A stretch of DNA of 64,000 nucleotides from Cryoendolithus antarcticus (GCA_002077065.1 NAJO01000004.1:992001-1056000); one strand, 5' to 3'; counted from the stretch's first letter, positions 31,191 through 41,631 are shown. Program-made: numbers and translations. Notes: a model not told the origin generated them from the letters alone.

Positions 31191-33674
31191 ATGCGCCTCT
31201 CCCCCTCGCTCCTCCTCACCCTCGCCGCCACCTTCCTCACAGTACACGCCAACAGCCGGACCCGAAATCCCATAGGCGCGCTATCCCGAGTACAGAATGC
31301 CACAATACACACCCACAACCACCGAATACATGCCCTGTCCGACTTCGAACTAAGCTTCAACTTGAGAGAGGATCTTTACGTCAAGCTCAGCCTGTCACCG
31401 AACCACGATATCTTGGCGCAGGATGCATCGATATCCTACCTTGCGCCTGATGGGACCATCTCACAGCGGGAGACAGTGGATCGGTTGAGTCACAAGGTGT
31501 TCAAGGGTACGGCGTGGGTGCAGAGACCGAAGGCTGGGCAGCATGGCTGGGAGCGGGCTGGATGGGCAAGAGTGATGGTCACGCAGGATGGACGGGAACC
31601 GGTGTTTGAGGGTGCCTTCGCGCTGGAGCATGACCACCACCATGTGCAGACTTCGTTCAATTACATGCGGACGAGACATGGGGAGGACCCGGAGATTGAG
31701 CTGGCACGCCAAGGCGAGGAGTATATGGTTGTGTGGCGAGACTCGGACATCTTGAGTGATGCTGAGGTGGCGACAGGTCATGGCGATTTGCGGAGAGGAC
31801 TGCAAGAGGAGGAGGCACCGGTCTGTCAAGCGGACAGGCTGGTCTTCAACATGCAGCCTGATCACCCCGTCTACCTCGGCATGCGGAAGCGAGAGTCAGG
31901 ATCTTTCGGTGTCATCGACTTCTCGAGGAACATGTTCAGCAAGCGTCAGACGGACTCGACCACTGGAGGCAACAGTGCTGGTGTCAACCTGATCGCTAAC
32001 ATTGGCAAGACTTATGGATGTCCAACGACTCGCAAGGTGGCGCTCGTAGGTGTAGCGACAGATTGCACTTACACTGCCGACTTCAATTCGACACAGACTG
32101 CACGCGACAACGTCATCCAGCAGATGAACACTGCATCCGCCGTCTGGGAGAACACCTTCAACATCTCGCTCGGTCTGCAAAACTTGACCGTATCCGACGC
32201 CACATGTCCCGGCACGCCCGCACAGGCTACGCAATGGAACCAAGGCTGCAGTGACAACGTCGACATTCAAGCCCGCCTGAACTACTTCTCAGCCTGGCGA
32301 GGTACCCTGAGCGACAATAACAGCCACTGGACCCTGCTTTCTACCTGCAATACTGACACAGCTGTTGGCCTCGCCTGGCTTGGGCAAGCTTGTGTCAACT
32401 CAGCCATGACTGCCAATGCCTCCACGACTGGTAATGGACAGTCGACAGGTGGGACTGAGACTGTCGCCGGCGCGAACGTCGTAATACGCACCCAAGGTGC
32501 TGCCGAATGGCAGATTATCGCCCACGAGACAGGCCATACCTACGGTGCCGTGCACGACTGCTACTCTGCAACATGCGCGAACCAGCAGATCGTCAATGCT
32601 CAGCAGTGTTGCCCGCTCTCCTCGTCGCAGTGCGATGCTGGCGGCCGCTACATCATGAATCCATCCTCCTCCCAAGGCATTAGCACCTTCTCTCCTTGCA
32701 CGATAGGCAACATCTGCAGCGCCATCGGCCGCCGCTCAGTAAACACCGACTGTCTCTCCAACAACCGCGAAGTGACCACAATTTCCGGCCAACAATGCGG
32801 TAACGGCATCGTTGAGACAGGCGAAGACTGCGATTGCGGCGGCACAGAAGGCTGTGGCGATAATCAGTGCTGCGAGGCTACGACCTGCAAGTTCAAGTCC
32901 ACAGCCGTCTGCGATGACAGTAACGAAGACTGCTGCCGCTCCTGCCAGTTCGCTTCAAATGGCACGGTCTGTCGCGCCTCAACGGGCTCCTGCGACCCGC
33001 AAGAAACTTGCTCTGGCACCTCTGCGCTCTGCCCAAAAGACGTCAACGCCCCGAATGGCGACAGCTGCGGCAACAACCTCCAGTGTGCTTCCGGACAATG
33101 CACGTCCCGTGACCAGCAATGCAAGACAGTAATGGGTTCTTACACGCAAGGCAACGATACCTACGCCTGCGACTCCTCCGGCTGCATGATCTCCTGCGCC
33201 TCGCCCGAGTTCGGCATCGGTCAATGTCTCGGCTTGCAGCAAAACTTCCTCGACGGCACGACCTGTGGCGGTGGAGGCACTTGTAACAATGGCCAATGCA
33301 AAGGCTCCTCCGCGGGCGGGCAGATCAAGTCGTGGATCGAAGACCACAAAGCCATCGTCATAGGCGTCTGCGCTGCCATCGGTGGTATTCTGCTCTTCTC
33401 TATCCTGGGCTGCATCACGCGGCGATGCCGGAGGTCGAGGAAACCTAAGCACATGCCGCCGCAGGTCCCGCCTGGAGGCTGGCAGGGCTGGAACGCACCG
33501 CCGCCACCTGCAGTCATGCATCAAAGCCGAGGTTACGGCCAGCGGAATGTGCCCATGCCGCCGCCTATGGCGCAGCATCCTAGTCAGGGGTGGTTCCAAG
33601 GCGGTGCGCCGCCGCAGGGACCTGGGTACGGGCCACCGCCGCCCCCTGCGAGCTATCGAGGGAGATACGCTTAG
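31191..33674 (+). CDS. ADAM-family metalloprotease, membrane-anchored
   Basis: Zinc metalloprotease of the fungal ADAM group. Intronless, 827 residues. A signal peptide (LSPSLLLTLAATFLTVHA) is followed by a pro-region of ~270 residues ending near basic MFSKRQ, a likely kexin site (KR). The reprolysin domain contains the complete zinc motif HETGHTYGAVHD from about residue 445 and a downstream IMNPSSS Met-turn. A Cys-rich disintegrin domain runs from about residue 534 (QQCGNGIVETGEDCDCGG) and a Cys-rich region follows. One transmembrane helix sits near 721-742 (AIVIGVCAAIGGILLFSILG). The cytosolic tail is Arg-rich, then Pro/Gly-rich with PPPP runs that could bind SH3 or WW domains. Fungal ADAMs are documented but poorly understood; sheddase activity at the cell surface is inferred. 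Confidence 0.93.
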   Translation: MRLSPSLLLTLAATFLTVHANSRTRNPIGALSRVQNATIHTHNHRIHALSDFELSFNLREDLYVKLSLSPNHDILAQDASISYLAPDGTISQRETVDRLSHKVFKGTAWVQRPKAGQHGWERAGWARVMVTQDGREPVFEGAFALEHDHHHVQTSFNYMRTRHGEDPEIELARQGEEYMVVWRDSDILSDAEVATGHGDLRRGLQEEEAPVCQADRLVFNMQPDHPVYLGMRKRESGSFGVIDFSRNMFSKRQTDSTTGGNSAGVNLIANIGKTYGCPTTRKVALVGVATDCTYTADFNSTQTARDNVIQQMNTASAVWENTFNISLGLQNLTVSDATCPGTPAQATQWNQGCSDNVDIQARLNYFSAWRGTLSDNNSHWTLLSTCNTDTAVGLAWLGQACVNSAMTANASTTGNGQSTGGTETVAGANVVIRTQGAAEWQIIAHETGHTYGAVHDCYSATCANQQIVNAQQCCPLSSSQCDAGGRYIMNPSSSQGISTFSPCTIGNICSAIGRRSVNTDCLSNNREVTTISGQQCGNGIVETGEDCDCGGTEGCGDNQCCEATTCKFKSTAVCDDSNEDCCRSCQFASNGTVCRASTGSCDPQETCSGTSALCPKDVNAPNGDSCGNNLQCASGQCTSRDQQCKTVMGSYTQGNDTYACDSSGCMISCASPEFGIGQCLGLQQNFLDGTTCGGGGTCNNGQCKGSSAGGQIKSWIEDHKAIVIGVCAAIGGILLFSILGCITRRCRRSRKPKHMPPQVPPGGWQGWNAPPPPAVMHQSRGYGQRNVPMPPPMAQHPSQGWFQGGAPPQGPGYGPPPPPASYRGRYA

Positions 33675-34441
33675 GAGGAGTTGAAGGGGAGGTTTGGGTG
33701 GGGGAGCGTGGGGTGACATGACCTTGGGTTTATGACTTGCATTTTGGTGTTCTATGTATTTTGGTTATGAGGAGAGGGAAAGGGGGTGTATAGAGAGCAT
33801 ACCTGCATTGGACTGTACAGGATCAAAGACTGGTAGAACTCTGCATGATAGCCGTTGGTATAGAACGTACAAAGCTATGAAGTCGAATCCCGACATTGGT
33901 ATACTGTGGACTAACGTTGTCGCTTCTTATGCTTTTAGTCGCCTGATCATGTGATGCTCATGCCTGAACGCCGTCGCTGAATTTTTGATATGTGGTACCA
34001 GGAGCCCAACAGCTCGTGGTCAAAAGCTAAATCACCTCGTTGCGCCGTCTGCAGGAATTGTCGCTGTGCTGCATGCGCTCCTTTTGAGCAGGCCGCCGTT
34101 CTGTTCGCACGGTCCGTGGTCGTCTTCGATGTGAAATTAAAGATGTCGACAGCCGCTAGCTCGCGCTCCAAGCGAGCGACTCGTTTGGTGGCAGTGAGGT
34201 TCAGTGAGGTAGGGAAGGAGCGCTAGAGGGTGGTGGTCGTGTGGAAGGCACGTCCCTGGCCTCTTGTAGTGGGTCGAGAGAGGCGCTGGGCGACGACAGA
34301 GAACTAACACCGATGCGTATGCGTCCGAAGACAATAAGAACACTCGTCCCGCTGATCGGCGTCCTCACAGACAGTCGCAAGCCTGTCGAAGCTCCTATTG
34401 GCGATACGCGTGAGAGCGGGACTTACGCGATGAGCATTTGC
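33675..34441. other. Convergent 3' region ADAM / glycine-zipper gene
   Basis: 767 bp between convergent stops, longer than UTRs need. A GTCGAATCCCGAC string near 33,882 prompted a tRNA check, but no acceptor stem or anticodon arm pairs around it. No gene is called. Confidence 0.4.
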
Positions 34442-35227
34442 TCACGCAGCCTGTGCCTTTCCTGACCTCACTTCCAGTTTCCTCGCCGGCTTCCTCTTCT
34501 TCTCCTCCTTCCTTTCCTCCGTCTTCGCTTGCTCCGCTTTCTGCTCCTGCTCCTCCCGCTGGATCTGCGCAGAGCTGCGTACTTGCAGCTTTCTAGGCTT
34601 CTTCTTCGGCGTTCCACTCTGCTGCTCCTTCAGCTCCTCGGCCTGCTCAGCTGCGCCAGCAGTCTGCTCACTTGCTTTCTTCAACGCCTCAGGATCTCTC
34701 ACAGTAGCTTCTCCAGTCTTCTCGTTCACAATAACAGCTCCGCTCCGCACGGCTGCTTCGGGCACTTGCACGACTTCTTCCTTCTTCGCGCCACCTTTGC
34801 CGATCTTTTGCAGCTTGATCCAGGGACCATGCAATGCACCGACACCACCTCCTACAAGTCCGCCAACGAGTGTCGTCGGTATAGTAGCCACTGTGCCCAC
34901 GACCGTCCCAACCACAGTCCCCAGCCCAACTCCCACAGCCCCACCAATGCCTGCACCTCCCACAGCACCCTGAAACCCACCAGAACTAAGAAGTCTGGCT
35001 TTCTTACTGTTCCCATGTGCCTCAATCTCTCGATCATATGCTTCACTCAACACCCTGTTCCGCTCCACCGGGTCCGTGATAACAGCTGCTTTCTTACGCA
35101 ACGTATCCGCCAAACCCTGCGCCTGCTGCGCTGCTTGCGAAGCAGACGCGGCTTGGGCTAGGCGTTCCTTCTCGGGCATAGCTTTGAGAGCGGCGTCAGA
35201 GATGTTGTAGTCGCTCATAGAGGGCAT
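34442..35227 (-). CDS. Glycine-zipper membrane-associated protein
   Basis: Intronless, 261 residues from ATG at 35227 (MPSMSDYNIS; a Met three codons later is equally possible). The frame remains open upstream for 59 codons, but that part is not protein-like and includes likely 5' UTR. The N-terminal ~75 residues are helical and Ala/Gln-rich. The centre (about 90-140) is a glycine-zipper region (GAVGGAGIGGAVGVGLG, GTVVGTVVGTVATIP, LVGGLVGGGVGALHG) able to insert in membranes. The C-terminal half is highly charged with Lys/Glu repeats and two near-identical blocks, RKLQVRSS and RKLEVRSG. Similar glycine-zipper proteins are common in filamentous fungi without assigned function. No catalytic motif. 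Confidence 0.75.
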   Translation of the reverse strand: MPSMSDYNISDAALKAMPEKERLAQAASASQAAQQAQGLADTLRKKAAVITDPVERNRVLSEAYDREIEAHGNSKKARLLSSGGFQGAVGGAGIGGAVGVGLGTVVGTVVGTVATIPTTLVGGLVGGGVGALHGPWIKLQKIGKGGAKKEEVVQVPEAAVRSGAVIVNEKTGEATVRDPEALKKASEQTAGAAEQAEELKEQQSGTPKKKPRKLQVRSSAQIQREEQEQKAEQAKTEERKEEKKRKPARKLEVRSGKAQAA

Positions 35228-35818
35228 GGCAGCGTAGAGGGCGGGGAGCTGGGTCAGGAAGGGGAGGGCGGTGGTCAGATGGGAGAGGAGGAAGGGGAGT
35301 AGCATGATGGGGAAGGGGAGGCCATTGTAGCTGCTGTCATGATGAAGGTGTTCAATGGCTTGAGACGGGGTCGAGAACAGGAAAACACGTGGGAAGTTGT
35401 ACACAATGAGACGTCATGGCTCGGCTTGCTTGTGTGGGGCCGGGGGAGAAGTCCAGACCCTGGGACTTTATAGTGGGGTCGATCAATCGTGCCTTCAAGG
35501 TGACCTGACACTTCGTCTACCTTTGGTTCATCAATATCCATCGCTCCGCTCGCATCGTAGCGTCGAAGGGGCCATTGATGGAAGTCGTTGCCATCGTTGC
35601 CGTTGTTCCTGGCACAGCCCAGTATACACGCGTCCGTCCTCGTGTGTCAGCTCTTGGCCTGGTGTACCTTCCGGTGGAGGCTGAGCCAATTGCCATGCGG
35701 ACGAGATGCCTCACAGCCTGAGGGAGACCATACCAATCATTGCCTTCATCCCAATCTGTTCGGCGATCTCTGTGTGTTCTCAGTAAGTCTGTTCTTGGGT
35801 TTCGTCTGTACCGCGACC
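35228..35818. promoter_or_regulatory. Divergent promoter region with three CCAAT boxes
   Basis: 591 bp between divergent starts. Three CCAAT motifs on the plus strand lie at 35,686, 35,733 and 35,751, upstream of the ATG at 35819. They are candidates for the HAP/CCAAT-binding complex. The plus-strand frame is also open from 35,588 without an ATG, so part of this may be transcribed leader. Confidence 0.4.
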
Positions 35819-37825
35819 ATGGCCACCTTCCACACGAATTGTACAGTACCACAAGCCCGAGTTGGATTCGTGACCGCACCAAACACTCGGGGTACGTTAG
35901 ACATACTATGGAGCTGCCTCCTCACACTACTTCTGTGTACATGGACTGTCCAGCACCTGAACGTGCCTCAGCAGACAACACCAAAGACTGCAAGACAGGT
36001 CTGGAGGCGACGGATCTCGAGGCTTTCAACGAAACTAAAATGGATGCTGCTCACGCTAATCGTACCCGAATACATCCTAGGCAAAGCGTACAGCGATCGT
36101 TGCTCCGCTAGATTGCATACTAAAGACTTTGAACAGATTGCAGAGGAGGATGGCTTGGAGTGGAGCGTTGCGCATACCTTCTTCACCAACATGGGAGCCT
36201 TTGCCATCAAGTTTGACGATACGCCCCTTGCAAAGTCGCAACCTGACCCCTTACAAGGTCGATGCTCCGCCGAGCGTGCGCGCTCCGGGCAAGCTTGCGG
36301 CCAAGACCTCGGCCAACATAATGGACCAGAGATAAAGGAGCTTGTCAGCCCAGCAGTAGCGGAAGGAAAAACTGCGACCGTATCTGGTGATACGCGTACT
36401 GGAAATGACTGCGTGTCCAGTGGTGGTACGGCACACCACTCGGAGTTAGAGATGAACTCGCCAACTGGCGCCTCAGAGTCGAGGTCGAGGCGATCAGATG
36501 ATCCCATTAGTGCAACTGTACCTCGAGAAGACTCGATGACACTATCACCTCAAGCACTACTAGTCGCGACTTCAGCGAGCCTGGAGACCAGTCTTACACA
36601 GAACATCGATTACATCAGCAACGATAGCAGCGTTCGCCAATATGTACCTGACGGAGGCATGCTACTTCGAAGTCAAACATCTGGCCCTCCCGCGCATAAG
36701 GAAGGTGCTGTGCAAGATAACGAAACACAGTGCACGAGGAATGCCACGAAAATCCCGCCATCAAGTAGTGCGATGCCGCAAGATGAAATCCGCGCTTTGT
36801 TGGACTCGTTGAGGAGCAGTCCGAAACTCGGTGGAGCTTCAGATGCTCTGAGGGAAGTCGCGGGCGCTGCCCCTTTGGGAGACATCGAATGGGCTCTGGA
36901 CAAACGTAATTCGCTCCTCGTTGATGAAGTGCTAGGAGGCACACATCTGGAGTACTTCGACACAGTCTGGGAAAAGTGGGAATATATTACTGGACATGCG
37001 ATGTGGTATCTCAATCTCACGACTTTACGGGGCAACATCTGGATCCTGGATGCTTGTCAGCTATTGTATGCTCGGAAAATTGGGATCATCGACAAGCTCC
37101 CTGTCATCACAAGAGACCAAGTCGACGATCGCAATAAAGGCGACTTGGTCGTCAAGGGCGTCGTAATAGCCCAGGTGACCTGGTTTATTGTGCAGTTGGT
37201 CGTGCGCGCTGCATCAAATCTACCCTCCTCGCAATTAGAGATCGTCACTCTAGCTATGTCGGCGTGCAACTTTGTGACTTACATCCTACTCCTGGACAAA
37301 CCGCAGGACATCAGGACCGTCGTATACATCAGCGCTGCAAGATCTCCGCAGGCCGCAGACCTTGCGCGCGTAGCCATCCGCGGACCCTTCCATTCTTTTT
37401 GGACTCGGAGGCATCATTGGATGCCGAACAACAGTACACCCTGTAACGGCACGCGTGGACGGAACAGGAACAATTTCCGCAGTCTATCGGCGTCTCTCCT
37501 TGCAGCTGTACTGTTCGGCAGTATCCACTGCGCCGCGTGGAGCCTCCAGTTTCCAACTGCCACAGAGCGGCTCGTGTGGAGGATCACAGCGCTGGCGACC
37601 ACGACCATGCCTCTTGTCGCCGTTATGCTGTGCTTTGCACTCGCCTTCACAAGTCGCGACAGTCCTCTGGTAGTGCTACTGAATATGTTGACTTTCGAGG
37701 TTCTATGCGGACTCTATGCGGCGGCGCGCATTTTCCTCATTGTGGAGGTGTTCCGGAGCTTAGCATTCGAAGACCCACGCATGTTTAGGACAACGTGGTC
37801 CGCCGGCTGGCCTCACTTCGGCTGA
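35819..37825 (+). CDS. Polytopic membrane protein, fungal-specific family
   Basis: 668 residues from ATG at 35819 (MATFHTNCTVPQARVG). The frame is open 77 codons upstream without ATG, so this is the earliest normal start. The N-terminal segment TRGTLDILWSCLLTLLLCTW, followed by HLNVP and RRRISRLSTKLKWMLLTLIVPEY, is typical of a large family of uncharacterised ascomycete membrane proteins. A loop of ~250 polar, Ser-rich residues follows, then KGVVIAQVTWFIVQLVVRA and about five more hydrophobic segments (SLLAAVLFGSIHCAAW; VAVMLCFALAF; LTFEVLCGLYAAARIFLIVE). Intronless. Family members are often found next to effector-like or stress genes, but no function is known to me. The divergent neighbour is the glycine-zipper gene. 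Confidence 0.75.
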   Translation: MATFHTNCTVPQARVGFVTAPNTRGTLDILWSCLLTLLLCTWTVQHLNVPQQTTPKTARQVWRRRISRLSTKLKWMLLTLIVPEYILGKAYSDRCSARLHTKDFEQIAEEDGLEWSVAHTFFTNMGAFAIKFDDTPLAKSQPDPLQGRCSAERARSGQACGQDLGQHNGPEIKELVSPAVAEGKTATVSGDTRTGNDCVSSGGTAHHSELEMNSPTGASESRSRRSDDPISATVPREDSMTLSPQALLVATSASLETSLTQNIDYISNDSSVRQYVPDGGMLLRSQTSGPPAHKEGAVQDNETQCTRNATKIPPSSSAMPQDEIRALLDSLRSSPKLGGASDALREVAGAAPLGDIEWALDKRNSLLVDEVLGGTHLEYFDTVWEKWEYITGHAMWYLNLTTLRGNIWILDACQLLYARKIGIIDKLPVITRDQVDDRNKGDLVVKGVVIAQVTWFIVQLVVRAASNLPSSQLEIVTLAMSACNFVTYILLLDKPQDIRTVVYISAARSPQAADLARVAIRGPFHSFWTRRHHWMPNNSTPCNGTRGRNRNNFRSLSASLLAAVLFGSIHCAAWSLQFPTATERLVWRITALATTTMPLVAVMLCFALAFTSRDSPLVVLLNMLTFEVLCGLYAAARIFLIVEVFRSLAFEDPRMFRTTWSAGWPHFG

Positions 37826-38232
37826 GCGCAATTTCGAGGCTCACGTCACTCGGATCTAGATGAGCCCACGTCAGACCGACATGGCACGCTCCGTACCTAT
37901 CATCCGTCGCCTCCGCGTTCCCTTGCAGGCACGTCACCTTTGCAAGAGATGTCCCATATGTAGCAAAGGAGAGTGGTACACAGACACTGCTTATATCTGA
38001 GACACGAATTTAACGCACCAGAAAGTTTGGTTGCGCTCCATCACGGACGCTGAAGTCTAGGCTCTCGAATTGTGCCATGGTGTATTCATGTCATCTCTTC
38101 TGCTCGACCTCAGCGTGCCTGTAAAATTGGTGTTAGTCACCGAACGGGATCATCCGTTGAGCCTCACAAATAGTTCACTTCAATGTTAACCTTCCATCGT
38201 ACTTTCCCAGCACCTCCTCGTGGAAACTCCTG
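37826..38232. other. Spacer upstream of the AAA ATPase gene
   Basis: 407 bp, with no coding character. Probably the 3' UTR of the membrane protein gene and the AAA promoter. Confidence 0.4.
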
Positions 38233-41200
38233 ATGCGCTCCATATCACGGCATACCTCGCGCCTGAGCCAGCTCCGCGCATCCTCTCGCTCTCGTGTACC
38301 GCACTACCGCCACTTCCAGTCTGGTGCTTCAGCTTTATCGGAAGCCAAACCTCCGAACGGCGATCCCAGGAGTGCAGATGAGCAGCGAGAGCTTGAGAGA
38401 GCGCGACGAGCAGCTTCTGAAACTTCGCGGGAACCGGTAGTATCGCCTTGGGACCATGGAGATGCGAGAAAGCCGCTGAGGCAACGGGTGCAGCGACGTA
38501 GTAGCAAACCAGATGTCCCGCGGCCGCCGCCGTTGCCGGAGTGGTTTCTGAGAGAAAATGTGAGGCTGTTCGATGATGGGGCTGTGGGAGCGAAGGAAGA
38601 CCAGGCGGCAACAAGAATGCTCGAATGCGTCGACATTGAGACAGGAGCAAAGTTATTTAGCGTACCTGGCTATCCTGCTGACGGAGAGGTCGGCAAGGAG
38701 GGCGCAAGGGAGGTGAGCGAGGAGGAAGACAAGGAATGGGCTTCGAGAGCAGTCCCGGGAATTGGGCTCTTCAGCCAGAACATACGGTCACCCGATGAGA
38801 AAGCTACCAAGAAGGATCCCAAGAGTCTAGGCTTCTCTTTCGGACCTCCTCCCGCAGCGCTACATGATGGCATGAACTTCGATCCGCTAGTCTGGTCTCT
38901 ACTGGAAACTGAGGCTGCTGCTAGAGCTGCATTTTCCCTTGCCGGAGATGCAGGTGCAGCATCGAGTCATGCAGCGTCGAGAACGGATATACATCTGCAC
39001 TGTCCGGATATGAACGCACACGCGGAGATGGACCAGCACGTGCAGAGTCTCACTCGATTGCTACGGGCTGATCTCTTGCGACTGGATGCTAACGACCTTG
39101 CGGATCTTACTGCGGACTACGTCGGGGAAAACAAGGACTCTCCTGGATCTTTCTCAGCGCTGGCATATGATGCGTTCGATGGTGCTGTGGCATCGGGAAT
39201 GAAGATCAGGGAGGGTAGTCACAGTACTGGTTTCGAAAGCTTGGCTCGCGAAGAGCAGGAGGACGATGAAGATGAAGCTGATGAATCGAGTGAACCATCT
39301 CCTGGATCGGGTGGCCCGGAACGATTCGATAAGCTTCATCGAGCGCTTTCGGACTCGCAAAGTCGAATACGGAAACTGTTGGGAGGTATGGGTGTTGCAG
39401 GCGTTAGCATCATGCCTGTGCCTGTGAACGGCATGGGCGGTAATCCCTTCGCACCGCAACGGTTGCCACAGCAAAGGAAGAAATCCGAGTCGAGCTCGAC
39501 GAGCGAGTTTGTGACTTGGGACGATGGACGACTGGCTGCTTCGCTAGACAGCATACTCGATGCACCATCAGTAAGAAGGGCGGCTTCATCGACCCGGCGA
39601 GAAGAGTCAACGTCAGGTGACAGCCTAAGCGAAGGAGCTTCGATTCAGATCGAGGCTAGCAAAGCACTGGTAGACCTGGCGAGTAAGATCGGCCGCGCCA
39701 AGCGCTCGAAGCTGCCATTCAAGTTCGGCAGCACGACGGAAAGCGATGTTGGAGGAAACCTCGAGTCTTCCTCAAATAAACGCACCGTCGTACATATCCG
39801 AGACCTAGAAGCCATCACATCATCGCGATTGGGCGAAACAATAATTCAGCGCCTCGTGCAAGCTGTGCAGAAGAGACGACGCATTGGAGAGCAGATTGTG
39901 ATCATTGCTACTACCGCGCAGAACGTAGAAGGACCCATAGAGAGCCTGCTAGACGCCTCCGAAGATTCGCCGTTCCGTCTTACCATCATTCCACCACTGC
40001 ACAACATGGACACAAACGAGAGAGCCAGCTTCAGAGCCAGCGCACCTCCAATACCGACTGGAGTCATATTTGACGATCCGTCCTATCCACGGATCGTAGA
40101 GATCAACATGCGACACATTCGAAGCATGTTGCGCCGGCTTGGTCAGCCCGATCTCAAGATACGGGACTGCACTGACAAGCTGGCTGCTTTGCGCTTGCCA
40201 GGCACGCATATCTTGAGCGAGAAAGTGCTGAACCAGGACATGATCCAGCGTCTTGTCCTCACGGCCATCGGGTTGACACAAACCCATCTCATTGCCGACA
40301 CCTTGCAGCCCATTCATCTTGGCATCGCAACGGCTATCCTGGCACGTGCAGACTACTCGACACACGCCTATCTCTCTTGGCAGCATCGCCCAGTATCGGC
40401 TACCATCAAGCCCAGTACACGTGGTGCTAGTACCTCAAGTGCCGACCTCAAGACCCCCACAGAAGCTTTGAACAACGCTTTCCGTGCCGCCAAGCTGGAA
40501 CGCCTGCGCAAGAACGCAAACCCGCACGAAACCCGGCTTCTACATGGTGTAGTAGATCCGACGACGATCAAGACTGGTTTCGCCGATGTGCACGCCCCAG
40601 AGACAACGATCGAAGCGCTTAAGAACATGACCACCCTGTCTCTGCTGCGACCAAAGGAGTTCGAGTACGGCGTACTCGCCAACGACCGTTTGACTGGTCT
40701 CCTCCTCTACGGTCCCCCAGGTACAGGCAAGACTCTGCTCGCTAAGGCTGTCGCAAAGGAGAGCAATAATACCGTGCTCGAAGTCTCCGGCGCGCAGATT
40801 TACGAAAAATATGTCGGTGAAGGCGAGAAGATGGTTCGAGCAGTGTTCTCGCTTGCCAAGAAGCTTAGTCCGTGTATCGTCTTCATCGACGAGGCTGATG
40901 CTATCTTCGGGTCTCGGGACGGTGGAGGTGGTGGGAACAGGAACACGCACAGGGAGATCATCAATCAGTTCTTGCGAGAGTGGGACGGCATGAGTGAGCA
41001 TGGCGTATTCATGATGGTAGCAAGCAATCGACCGTTCGACTTAGACGATGCGGTCTTGAGGCGGCTGCCCAGACGGGTGTTGGTCGATTTGCCCAGGAAG
41101 GAGGATCGTGAGGCGATTCTAAAGATTCACCTTAAGGGCGAGCAGTTGGCTGAGGATGTCGACTTGACAGCCTTGGCTGAAAAGACGCCGCTGTACTCCG

Positions 41201-41631
41201 GCAGTGATCTGAAGAACCTGTGTGTGGCGGCTGCGTTGACAGCTGTCAAGGAGGGGATCGAGAAAGCTGCCGTCACAAAGGACATTGAGCAGACTTCGCA
41301 GTCAGCGGAGTCCGAGCCAAGCAAAGACGCAGAGCCAAGCAGTACAGCTGGTGACGCTTCTTCGACCAGCAATCTCCGACCTTTCTCCCTGCCACCAAAG
41401 ACTCCGCCAACGCCGGAGCGGCGAGTGTTGACGACGTCTCACTTCGACAAGGCCATCGCAGAGATCTCAGCTAGTGTCAGCGAAGACATGCGAACACTGA
41501 CTGCGATACGCAAGTTTGACGAGCAGTATGGTGATCGAAAAGGTCGGAGAAAGAAGAATGGACTTGGATTCGGGATGGCGGCAGAGGCCGATAGGAAGGG
41601 GAAGGAGAGCGATGAAGGCCGTGTACGATGA
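38233..41631 (+). CDS. Mitochondrial AAA ATPase with long N-terminal region
   Basis: Intronless, 1132 residues. It begins with an Arg/Ser-rich presequence (RSISRHTSRLSQLRASSRSR) indicating mitochondrial import. Residues ~40-480 are variable, charged and partly disordered. A more ordered region (about 510-800) contains VVHIRDLEAITSSRLG and VVIIATT-like strands that resemble a degenerate AAA fold. The C-terminal AAA module is complete: Walker A GPPGTGKT (827-834), Walker B FIDEAD (884-889), sensor VASNRP, and an Arg-finger region LRRLPRRV, close to Msp1/ATAD1-type ATPases. Unlike Msp1 it has no clear N-terminal transmembrane helix and is about three times longer. A family of such large proteins occurs in filamentous fungi. 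A role in protein extraction or remodelling inside mitochondria is inferred. Confidence 0.87.
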   Translation: MRSISRHTSRLSQLRASSRSRVPHYRHFQSGASALSEAKPPNGDPRSADEQRELERARRAASETSREPVVSPWDHGDARKPLRQRVQRRSSKPDVPRPPPLPEWFLRENVRLFDDGAVGAKEDQAATRMLECVDIETGAKLFSVPGYPADGEVGKEGAREVSEEEDKEWASRAVPGIGLFSQNIRSPDEKATKKDPKSLGFSFGPPPAALHDGMNFDPLVWSLLETEAAARAAFSLAGDAGAASSHAASRTDIHLHCPDMNAHAEMDQHVQSLTRLLRADLLRLDANDLADLTADYVGENKDSPGSFSALAYDAFDGAVASGMKIREGSHSTGFESLAREEQEDDEDEADESSEPSPGSGGPERFDKLHRALSDSQSRIRKLLGGMGVAGVSIMPVPVNGMGGNPFAPQRLPQQRKKSESSSTSEFVTWDDGRLAASLDSILDAPSVRRAASSTRREESTSGDSLSEGASIQIEASKALVDLASKIGRAKRSKLPFKFGSTTESDVGGNLESSSNKRTVVHIRDLEAITSSRLGETIIQRLVQAVQKRRRIGEQIVIIATTAQNVEGPIESLLDASEDSPFRLTIIPPLHNMDTNERASFRASAPPIPTGVIFDDPSYPRIVEINMRHIRSMLRRLGQPDLKIRDCTDKLAALRLPGTHILSEKVLNQDMIQRLVLTAIGLTQTHLIADTLQPIHLGIATAILARADYSTHAYLSWQHRPVSATIKPSTRGASTSSADLKTPTEALNNAFRAAKLERLRKNANPHETRLLHGVVDPTTIKTGFADVHAPETTIEALKNMTTLSLLRPKEFEYGVLANDRLTGLLLYGPPGTGKTLLAKAVAKESNNTVLEVSGAQIYEKYVGEGEKMVRAVFSLAKKLSPCIVFIDEADAIFGSRDGGGGGNRNTHREIINQFLREWDGMSEHGVFMMVASNRPFDLDDAVLRRLPRRVLVDLPRKEDREAILKIHLKGEQLAEDVDLTALAEKTPLYSGSDLKNLCVAAALTAVKEGIEKAAVTKDIEQTSQSAESEPSKDAEPSSTAGDASSTSNLRPFSLPPKTPPTPERRVLTTSHFDKAIAEISASVSEDMRTLTAIRKFDEQYGDRKGRRKKNGLGFGMAAEADRKGKESDEGRVR

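Noticed and set aside
33850..33920. Possible tRNA (T-loop-like GTCGAATCCCGAC)
   Set aside because: No pairing acceptor, D or anticodon stems could be drawn around it.
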